Shown here: positions 1-4,878 of the stretch, one piece after another
How positions within the stretch are numbered: the stretch's first letter is position 1
Layout of the letters: every line of letters begins with the position of its first letter
Assembly (NCBI GenBank): GCA_016935035.1
Contig: JAFGRR010000082.1
Coordinates: 1-11,304 of the forward strand
Source of the DNA: Phycisphaerae bacterium
GTDB lineage: Bacteria; Planctomycetota; Phycisphaerae; UBA1845; Fen-1342
Reading direction: 5' to 3'
DNA: 11,304 nucleotides
Position numbers and translations under genes: made by a program
Notes under the pieces: generated by a model
What the model saw: only the letters and a program-made list of their open reading frames with translations
Database searches by the model: none
What the model was told of the DNA's origin: nothing

Positions 1-159
1 GCAGGCGGTGGCGCCGGCCAGGGCCAGCGAGGCGCCCATCAGCTCCAGGAACCCGCGCCGCGAGACGACCTGGGGCCGCAGCCCGGCGTTCGGCGCGGGA
101 TCGGCCGAGCCGCCGGGGGGGGGCTCGTGTTCGGTTCCAGTCGGTCGAGGTCCACTCAT
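1..159 (-). CDS. actB: ActB-like subunit of alternative complex III, N-terminal fragment
   Basis: This is the first 53 codons of a gene that continues past the left edge. Translation from the ATG at 159 gives a proline-rich leader of about 30 residues. A twin-arginine signal follows (SRRGFLELMGASLALAGA, residues 33-50), with a cysteine at residue 53 that could be a lipidation site, although there is no Leu at -3. This Tat core is typical of ActB, the large iron-sulfur/molybdoenzyme-like subunit of the quinol-oxidising alternative complex III, which is exported and membrane associated. The assignment leans on actA lying 21 nt upstream on the same strand, which is the usual actA-actB order. An in-frame stop (the actA TAG) sits 7 codons upstream, so the start cannot lie farther out. 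The leader lacks the WRSLEEL-type segment I would expect before the Tat motif of many ActB proteins, and it contains a run of nine C (+ strand G, 115-123). The catalytic part lies outside the window. Confidence 0.7.
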   Translation of the reverse strand, partial: MSGPRPTGTEHEPPPGGSADPAPNAGLRPQVVSRRGFLELMGASLALAGATAC

Positions 160-180
160 GGAGACACACCCGTGGTCGCG

Positions 181-831
181 CTAGCGGTGGCAGGCGGCGC
201 AGTCGTCGGGGGGAGAGACGGCGCCCGCCGCCTCCCGGCGCGGGCCGATCGCGAGCGGATCCTCGCTCGGCGCCCAGTCCATCGCGGTCACCGCGTCGAG
301 CGGTCGCAGGTGGGGCGCCGGCTGCCGGTGGCAGTCGAGGCACCAGCCCATGCTGAGGGGCTCGGCCTGGTACACGCCCGATTCGTCCATCTTGTCCACC
401 CGCCCGTGGCAGGAGACGCAGCCCACACCGCGCCGAACGTGCGCGCTGTGGTCAAAATAAGCATAGTCCGGCAAATCGTGGACGCGGACCCATTCGATCG
501 GCATGCCGCCGGCATAGCTCTGGCGAACGAGCGACAGCCTGTCGCTTTGGCCGAAGATCCGCGCGTGGCAGTTCATGCAGATCTTGGTCGGTGGGATGGT
601 GGCGTGGGCCCCGGTCTCGACCGTTGTGTGGCAATAACGACAGTCCAGTCCGAGTTCACCGACGTGCAGCTCATGGCTGTACGCCACCGGTTGTACCGGC
701 TGATAGCCGACATCGGTCGCACTGGGCGACGCGCCGAACGCCACCAGCAGCACGACGTACAATGGCGCAGTGGCGCCGACAATCGCGATGACGACACGGA
801 TGCCGTTCGTCCATTTTGGAAAGACCAGCAT
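181..831 (-). CDS. actA: ActA, pentaheme cytochrome c subunit of alternative complex III
   Basis: The product is a membrane-anchored multiheme cytochrome c that passes electrons from quinol oxidation in ACIII towards a cytochrome c or oxidase on the periplasmic side. From the ATG at 831 it has 216 residues: an N-terminal FPKW motif, one membrane segment (about residues 11-33), then five CxxCH heme sites (CRYCH 64-68, CMNCH 85-89, CVSCH 138-142, CLDCH 164-168, CAACH 211-215). The protein ends one residue after the last heme, as is normal for ActA. Conserved family stretches are visible, such as VGYQPVQPV, WVRVHDLPDYAYF and PLSMGWCLDCHR. The start is uncertain. The frame is open to a GTG at 903, but the nearest GGAGG is 18 nt from that GTG. 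A CTG at 840 has GGAG at 8 nt. I chose 831 because family members begin just before FPKW. It is first in its operon, with actB next. Confidence 0.88.
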   Translation of the reverse strand: MLVFPKWTNGIRVVIAIVGATAPLYVVLLVAFGASPSATDVGYQPVQPVAYSHELHVGELGLDCRYCHTTVETGAHATIPPTKICMNCHARIFGQSDRLSLVRQSYAGGMPIEWVRVHDLPDYAYFDHSAHVRRGVGCVSCHGRVDKMDESGVYQAEPLSMGWCLDCHRQPAPHLRPLDAVTAMDWAPSEDPLAIGPRREAAGAVSPPDDCAACHR

Positions 832-903
832 TTCGTTCAGATGTGCAACTCCCGGCTTCGGCTCACCATGGGTAACGTGCGCGGGTAGCCTAGCAGCGTT
901 CAC

Positions 904-1086
904 GGACGGCTACAACCTATCCCCTCCGGTAACAAAATGGGGGGGCGAATCCCCCGGCAGCTGGTGCGCCCCGGCTGCCGATGAGTTCATTTGTGGTGCC
1001 GCGTAAGAGACGCACGTCGGCCGCGCACGGCACGGCAACTCTCAGTATCATACGATTGTATTGCGTGGCCCCCAGCGGAGACGCCT
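904..1086. promoter_or_regulatory. Divergent intergenic region between actA and the amidohydrolase gene
   Basis: This 183-bp gap must contain the promoters of two divergent transcription units. The only AT-rich stretch is around 1045-1063 and contains the short palindrome GTATCATAC (1045-1053). It reads as a TATCAT -10-like hexamer on the plus strand and TATGAT on the minus strand. I found no convincing -35 at 16-18 bp on either strand, so the promoter assignment is tentative. A strong GGAGGGG on the minus strand (about 921-927) lies too far from the actA start candidates to be an ordinary ribosome site. No gene is seen here. Confidence 0.3.
955..980. repeat. GC-rich hairpin in the putative actA leader
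   Basis: CGGCAGCTGG (955-964) pairs with CCGGCTGCCG (971-980) over 10 bp, with a single T-G wobble and the 6-nt loop TGCGCC. It sits between the candidate promoter zone and actA, so it would be in the untranslated leader of the act operon if transcription starts near 1040. No T-run follows on either strand, so it is not a standard intrinsic terminator. A role in leader structure or as a protein-binding palindrome is inference. Confidence 0.45.
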
Positions 1087-2367
1087 GTGACCGATTTGGC
1101 GCAACATATTCACGATTCGCCGCTGGTTGACTCGCATGAGCACCAGCACCCGGAGGCATATTACCTCAAGCACCCGCCGGACGTGTTGCAGGTGTTGTTC
1201 GACGGCAGCTACATCGCGGCTGACCTGGTGGTGGCCGGCGCCCGGCCACAGGACATCCAGCACCTGCTGGATGACTCCGACCCCGACATCGCCGGCCGCT
1301 TCACGCCGGTGCAACAGGCGTGGGAATGCTGCCGACACACCGGCTATGGCCAGGCTGTGCGTCACATGGCGCGCGACCTGTACGATCTGGATGAGCTGAC
1401 CGGCAGCGCGCTGGAGGCGGCCCAGAGCCGGCACATCGGCCGCCCACGGCCGGGCGACGGGCTGCGGATTCTCCGCGACAAGGGCCGGATCGATCACGTC
1501 CAGATCGACAGCTTCGAAATGCACGTCGAGCCCGACACCCAGGATCCCGCCTTCTTCCTCCACGACATTAACTGGATGCCCCCCGCGGCCGGCGAGCTTC
1601 AGCCAACGCTCCTGCACGAAGTCTCCGGCGTAGAGGTTCGTGGGCTGGCCTCACTGCGCGAGGCCTTCAACGCCGCCTTCGAGCGTAACGCCGCCCGCGC
1701 CATCGCCGTCAAGACGCAGCATGCCTACGTCCGAACGCTGGCGTGGCAGCCGCGTCATGATTCGGACGTCGCGCGCCACGTCGACACACTTCTGCACGGA
1801 CGCCACATCGGCCAGGCGGCACAGCTATGCCTGGGTGATTGGTGTCTGGCGCGCGGCATCGAACTGGCGACGCAACACAACCTGCCGATCAAGATCCACA
1901 CCGGCTATCACGCCGGCCATAGCGGCATGGTTATGGACTGGATTCACCCGGGGCACCTGAGCACGCTCGTTCGCGAATACCCCGAGGCGCGCTTTGTGTT
2001 GATGCACTCCGGTTATCCGTACGGCCCGGAGTTGATCGCCCTTGCGAAGCACTATCCGAACGTCTACGTCGACCTGTGCTGGGCCTGGAGCATCGATCCA
2101 CGCAGCACGACCGACTTTGTCCGACGATTCATCCACGCCGTGCCGTGCAACAAGCTGTTCGTCTTCGGCGGCGACACGATGTGGCCGCAGACCGCTGTCG
2201 CATACGCGGAGCAGGCACGTCACTGGCTGACGCGGGCGCTGCAGGCGGAGATCGACGACGGCGTGCTGTCCGAGCGCGAAGCGATCAAGCTGGCGTCGCG
2301 TTTCATGCGCGAAAACCAGTACGCGTGCTTCGACATCGAAGGCACGCGCGCCGCGCTGACCAGCTGA
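1087..2367 (+). CDS. Amidohydrolase-superfamily metal-dependent hydrolase (Amidohydro_2 type)
   Basis: This is a predicted cytoplasmic TIM-barrel metalloenzyme of 426 residues. The GTG at 1087 is chosen because GGAG lies six bases upstream (1077-1080) and the metal motif follows directly. Extending to 991 would add 32 arginine-rich residues unlike the family. Superfamily landmarks appear in order: SHEH (HxH, residues 16-19) after strand 1, AVKTQHAY with Lys209, IKIHTGY with His271, LMHSGY with His307, and FGGDT with Asp363. Together these make a typical metal and catalytic set. The family includes hydrolases, decarboxylases and uronate isomerase-like enzymes; I cannot name the substrate. It is the only plus-strand gene here, divergent from actA and convergent with the ZIP gene, so it looks monocistronic. 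Confidence 0.85.
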   Translation: MTDLAQHIHDSPLVDSHEHQHPEAYYLKHPPDVLQVLFDGSYIAADLVVAGARPQDIQHLLDDSDPDIAGRFTPVQQAWECCRHTGYGQAVRHMARDLYDLDELTGSALEAAQSRHIGRPRPGDGLRILRDKGRIDHVQIDSFEMHVEPDTQDPAFFLHDINWMPPAAGELQPTLLHEVSGVEVRGLASLREAFNAAFERNAARAIAVKTQHAYVRTLAWQPRHDSDVARHVDTLLHGRHIGQAAQLCLGDWCLARGIELATQHNLPIKIHTGYHAGHSGMVMDWIHPGHLSTLVREYPEARFVLMHSGYPYGPELIALAKHYPNVYVDLCWAWSIDPRSTTDFVRRFIHAVPCNKLFVFGGDTMWPQTAVAYAEQARHWLTRALQAEIDDGVLSEREAIKLASRFMRENQYACFDIEGTRAALTS

Positions 2368-2368
2368 C

Positions 2369-2390
2369 GGCCCACCCTGTGGTGTTGGCC
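2369..2390 (+). terminator. Hairpin just after the amidohydrolase stop codon (possible terminator)
   Basis: GGCCCACC (2369-2376) and GGTG plus GGCC (2381-2384, 2387-2390) form an 8-bp stem with a two-base TT bulge and the loop CTGT, starting two bases after the TGA. No T-tract follows, so intrinsic termination is doubtful. Confidence 0.3.
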
Positions 2391-2417
2391 CCCGAATCTT
2401 GCGTTTCGCCGCCGGAC

Positions 2418-2436
2418 GGCCGACCAGACGTTGGCC
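2418..2436. terminator. Second hairpin in the convergent gap (possible terminator)
   Basis: GGCCGAC (2418-2424) pairs with GTTGGCC (2430-2436) through one G-T wobble and the loop CAGAC. It lies midway in the 124-bp gap between the convergent amidohydrolase and ZIP genes, where termination from both sides is expected. There is no T-tract on either strand, so the call is weak. The rest of the gap shows no gene. Confidence 0.25.
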
Positions 2437-2491
2437 GCTACTTAAGACGCCAGGCACCGAGGCCTTGCGCTACACAGGTTTCCCAAGTCGG

Positions 2492-3316
2492 CTACCCCAA
2501 TCCGACATCCAACGACATCATTATCGCGAAACCGAACATCGCGCCCGCCGTGGCGAAATCGCTATAGCCGGCCCTTTGCGACTCGGGGATCAACTCCTCC
2601 ACGACGACGAAGATCATCGCGCCGGCGGCGAAGGCCAAGGCATACGGCAGAATTGACTGCATCGACAGCACCAGTGCCGCCCCCAGCACCCCCGCCATCG
2701 GCTCGACCACGCCCGACGCCTGGCCGTACATGAACGCCTTGAAGCGTCCCATGCCCTCGCGGCGCAGCGGCATGGCCACGGCCAGCCCCTCGGGGAAATT
2801 CTGCAACCCGATGCCGATCGCCAGCGCGATACCGCCGAACATCATGTCGCGTGCCATGGCGGGATCGGCGGCGTGTCCGACGGCGCCAAAGGCGACACCG
2901 ACCGCCAGACCCTCGGGGATGTTGTGCAGTGTGATCGCCAGGACGAGCAGCGTGCTGCGCTGCCATGACGTGTGAATGCCCTCCGCCTCGCTGACCTCCA
3001 GCCCGAGATGCAGGTGCGGTAGGATCTTGTCGATGAGGTACAGGAGCAGGCCGCCGGCCAGGAAGCCGATGGTCGCAGGTTTCCAATCGCCGCCCGACAT
3101 CTCGATCGCTGGCGCGAGCAGCGACCAGAAGCTGGCCGCGATCATGACGCCCGCCGCCAAACCGAGCATGCCGTCCATCACTTTCTGGTTGAAGCGTTTG
3201 GCGAGCAGCACCGGCGCCGCGCCGGCCGCCGTCATGAACCACGTGAACAACGTGGCGATCAGTGCCAGCATGACCGGATGATGCTGGCTCGCTAATTCGT
3301 ACAGATATTCACCCAT
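2492..3316 (-). CDS. ZIP-family divalent metal transporter (GufA/ZupT-like)
   Basis: This is an inner-membrane transporter of 274 residues with about eight hydrophobic segments. ZIP signatures are clear: HNIPEG (131-136), the second metal-helix motif QNFPEG (172-177), VVEPMAG (203-209) and VVEELIPE (238-245). The short cytoplasmic loop LPHLHLG (99-105) carries two histidines, fewer than the long His-rich loops of eukaryotic ZIPs. The family moves zinc, iron or manganese, usually into the cytoplasm; the specific metal cannot be read from the sequence. It follows rubredoxin with a 24-nt gap and is probably the last gene of an fpr-rubredoxin-ZIP transcript. A weak GAGAG lies about 7 nt before the ATG. 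Confidence 0.9.
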   Translation of the reverse strand: MGEYLYELASQHHPVMLALIATLFTWFMTAAGAAPVLLAKRFNQKVMDGMLGLAAGVMIAASFWSLLAPAIEMSGGDWKPATIGFLAGGLLLYLIDKILPHLHLGLEVSEAEGIHTSWQRSTLLVLAITLHNIPEGLAVGVAFGAVGHAADPAMARDMMFGGIALAIGIGLQNFPEGLAVAMPLRREGMGRFKAFMYGQASGVVEPMAGVLGAALVLSMQSILPYALAFAAGAMIFVVVEELIPESQRAGYSDFATAGAMFGFAIMMSLDVGLG

Positions 3317-3340
3317 GCAACATCTCTCGACTATCTGGTT

Positions 3341-3526
3341 CTATGAGGATCTATCGTCACCTGGCGACTTGCGCGGCATGAAGTGCAGCTTCAGAGCGCC
3401 GCACACCGGGCACTTGAAGTCGTCCGGCAGATCCTCGAACGACGTGCCCGGCGCGATGCCGCCCTTGGGATAGCCCTTCGCCGGATCGTATTCCCAACCG
3501 CACATTGTGCAGACGTACTTCAGCAT
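3341..3526 (-). CDS. Rubredoxin
   Basis: This is a 61-residue small iron protein carrying one Fe in a Cys4 site, acting as a one-electron carrier in the cytoplasm. The two knuckles are CTMCG (Cys6, Cys9) and CPVCG (Cys39, Cys42). The typical rubredoxin core lies between them (WEYDPAKG, then PGTSFEDLPDDFKCP). The length fits the family. The ATG at 3526 begins right at the family N-terminus and has AAGGG about 9 nt upstream. The frame stays open much farther upstream, but that part is antiparallel-frame noise over fpr. It lies 53 nt downstream of the ferredoxin-NADP reductase gene, which is a plausible electron donor. Possible acceptors are peroxidases, superoxide reductase-like proteins or rubrerythrin; none of the latter two is in the window. 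Confidence 0.95.
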   Translation of the reverse strand: MLKYVCTMCGWEYDPAKGYPKGGIAPGTSFEDLPDDFKCPVCGALKLHFMPRKSPGDDRSS

Positions 3527-3543
3527 TGGTCCGTGCCCTTGAT

Positions 3544-3569
3544 CGCCGACCGCCCAGTGCGGGTCGGCG
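3544..3569. repeat. Hairpin between fpr and rubredoxin
   Basis: CGCCGACC (3544-3551) and GGTCGGCG (3562-3569) form a perfect 8-bp stem around a 10-nt loop. Two more GC pairs are possible if one base is bulged. It occupies the 53-nt spacer after the fpr stop. On the minus strand the following bases are GATCAAGGGC, with no T-run, so it is more likely an mRNA-stability or attenuation structure than a terminator. The AAGGG after it is the likely rubredoxin ribosome site. Confidence 0.45.
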
Positions 3570-3579
3570 GCGTGCGTGC

Positions 3580-4401
3580 CTAGACTCTCCAGTAGCGCTC
3601 GACATGGTACTGTCCGGGCGTCTTGCGCGTGTGCTCGACGAACCCCTCGGCCGTGATGATCTCCTCCATCGACTCGATCATCTTCGGGTGGCCGCAAAGG
3701 AAGATGTGCGTGTTCTCTGGTGTCGGCTTGAGACCCCAGGCCTTCTCTATCGCGCCTTCCCGCCACACAGGCTGCACGAAACCGGTTCGCCCCATCCACC
3801 GCACGGGCTCGTCCTCTGGGTTGCTGATCACGGGTATATAGGTGAAGCTCGGGCTCATCCGCTCCAGCATGACCAGTTCGCCGTGATAGCCCAGATCCCA
3901 CGAATGATATGCACCGTGAATGACGGCAATCTTGCCGCGGCGCGATTCGTGTGTCAGTTCCGAACGGATCATGCTCATGTATGGCGCCAGACCGGTGCCG
4001 GTCGCCACCATGATGACGTTCTTCTCGGCCGGCACCTCGTCGAGCGTGAAGTAGCCGGAGCACTTGTTCGACAGCCACAGCCGGTCACCGATCTTCAGGT
4101 TGAATAGTCGCGGCGTCAGTTCGCCCGAGCGCACCAGCGAGATGTAGAACTCGAGGTGCTGCCTGGCGATCGAGGCGGATGTTATCGAATAGGCCCGCCT
4201 GATGAGCTTGTCCGCGGGGATCTCCTTCGGGTCGGGATCAGACATCGGACAGCGCCCGGCCGAGCCCGGCAGGCCCAACATGGAGAACTGCCCAGCCGTG
4301 AAGTCTGGCAACTCCCAACCGTCCGGGACGACGCGCATGGTCATCAACCCGGGGGCGTGTTCGATCTTCTGACTGACGATCGCGTTGGTTCCGTCGGGCA
4401 T
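3580..4401 (-). CDS. fpr: Ferredoxin--NADP(+) reductase, bacterial Fpr type
   Basis: This is a cytoplasmic FAD enzyme of 273 residues that transfers electrons between NADPH and ferredoxin, flavodoxin or similar carriers. The N-terminal FAD-binding barrel contains RRAYSITS (68-75). The NADP domain follows with VATGTGLAP (132-140) and FLCGHPKMI (234-242). The C-terminal end VERYWRV places an aromatic pair next to the flavin, as in bacterial Fpr, with two extra residues after the usual terminal Trp. The start at 4401 has AGGAGG 10 nt upstream. Rubredoxin follows it, so rubredoxin is a candidate partner alongside ferredoxin. The palindromic element at 4453-4628 lies just upstream, so the promoter must be inside or close to that element, or the gene is read through from the pump operon. 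Confidence 0.93.
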   Translation of the reverse strand: MPDGTNAIVSQKIEHAPGLMTMRVVPDGWELPDFTAGQFSMLGLPGSAGRCPMSDPDPKEIPADKLIRRAYSITSASIARQHLEFYISLVRSGELTPRLFNLKIGDRLWLSNKCSGYFTLDEVPAEKNVIMVATGTGLAPYMSMIRSELTHESRRGKIAVIHGAYHSWDLGYHGELVMLERMSPSFTYIPVISNPEDEPVRWMGRTGFVQPVWREGAIEKAWGLKPTPENTHIFLCGHPKMIESMEEIITAEGFVEHTRKTPGQYHVERYWRV

Positions 4402-4507
4402 TGTCCGGTTGCCTCCTGATCGTGTCGACTCGTCCGGTTCTAGCGGCAGATATAGCGGCCGGCGTCTCGTCGGCCGTCTTCGTCTTTGGTGCCTCTGGTG
4501 CCTGGTG

Positions 4508-4529
4508 CCCCATGGCTTCAGCCGTGGGG
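4508..4529 (+). repeat. Left hairpin unit of the palindromic element
   Basis: CCCCATGGC (4508-4516) pairs with GCCGTGGGG (4521-4529) over 9 bp, including one T-G wobble, around the loop TTCA. It is flanked by GTG on the left and GACTGAT on the right. The same flanks occur, inverted, in the unit at 4570-4601. Confidence 0.75.
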
Positions 4530-4576
4530 GACTGATTGGCGCTTCGCGGATTCACCGACCAGGTCCCGGATCAGTC

Positions 4577-4598
4577 CCCCACCCTTGAAAGGGTGGGG
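4577..4598 (-). repeat. Right hairpin unit of the palindromic element, inverted orientation
   Basis: Read on the minus strand, CCCCACCCT pairs with AGGGTGGGG over 9 bp around the same TTCA loop. The inner four pairs differ from the left unit on both sides of the stem, while the surrounding bases are identical. This points to conserved structure rather than simple copying. Confidence 0.75.
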
Positions 4599-4625
4599 CA
4601 CCCACGGCCGACGAGACGGCGGCCG

Positions 4626-4838
4626 CTACTTGGGAACGGCTTCGTGCGGGCACTCCTTGACGCCAGCTTTCTTTAGAATCCACATCGCCGGACACCAATG
4701 CGTCAAGCCGCTTTGCAGCAGGTTAAGCCCGACAAACGCCGTGAACAAATAGAAACCCGGATGCACCCAGTACCCCAGCGCCAGCGACAGCAGCACGAAA
4801 AACCCGGCCATCAGCCGCAGTATGTCGTTCATATACAT
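4626..4838 (-). CDS. DUF2892-family small inner-membrane protein
   Basis: This is a 70-residue protein with two predicted membrane helices (about residues 7-22 and 28-45). It has the family-type C-terminal part GLTHWCPAMWILKKAGVK, with the HWCP motif at 47-50 and another cysteine at 63. DUF2892 domains occur alone or fused to rhodanese domains (YgaP-like); their function is not established. GGAGG lies 5 nt before the ATG at 4838. The ATG at 4832 is an alternative with 11-nt spacing. It lies 40 nt downstream of the RND permease and is probably cotranscribed. Its stop codon TAG coincides with the first three bases of the palindromic element's right arm. Confidence 0.85.
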   Translation of the reverse strand: MYMNDILRLMAGFFVLLSLALGYWVHPGFYLFTAFVGLNLLQSGLTHWCPAMWILKKAGVKECPHEAVPK

Positions 4839-4878
4839 GACCACCTCCGTTCGGCGGCGAGCCCGTGCGGCTCGCGCA

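Larger units (their letters stand above)
4453..4628. mobile_element. 176-bp nested palindromic element (MITE- or REP/BIME-like)
   Basis: The outer 25-bp arms at 4453-4477 and 4604-4628 are inverted copies matching at 24 of 25 positions (core CGTCTCGTCGGCCGT). Inside are two inverted 32-nt units, at 4505-4536 and 4570-4601, separated by 33 bp. Each folds into its own hairpin. The element has no coding capacity. The left arm has three TGGTGCC copies (4487, 4496, 4503) that the right arm lacks. The right outer arm begins exactly at the TAG stop of the DUF2892 gene. No clear target-site duplication is visible. It fills almost all of the 224-bp gap before fpr. It resembles miniature inverted-repeat or REP-type elements; whether it is repeated elsewhere in the genome cannot be seen here. 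Confidence 0.7.

Noticed and set aside
127..888. Plus-strand open frame of 253 codons opposite actA
   Set aside because: The minus strand encodes five heme motifs and a membrane anchor here; the plus-strand product has no recognisable feature.
3527..4078. N-terminal extension of the rubredoxin frame
   Set aside because: The extra residues overlap fpr in another frame and are low-complexity Arg/His/Gly. Rubredoxin is complete from 3526 with its own ribosome site.
4505..4601. CRISPR array or intrinsic terminator pair
   Set aside because: Only two inverted units with one spacer are present, not direct repeats, so this is not CRISPR. No T-runs follow the stems, so simple intrinsic termination is not supported either.
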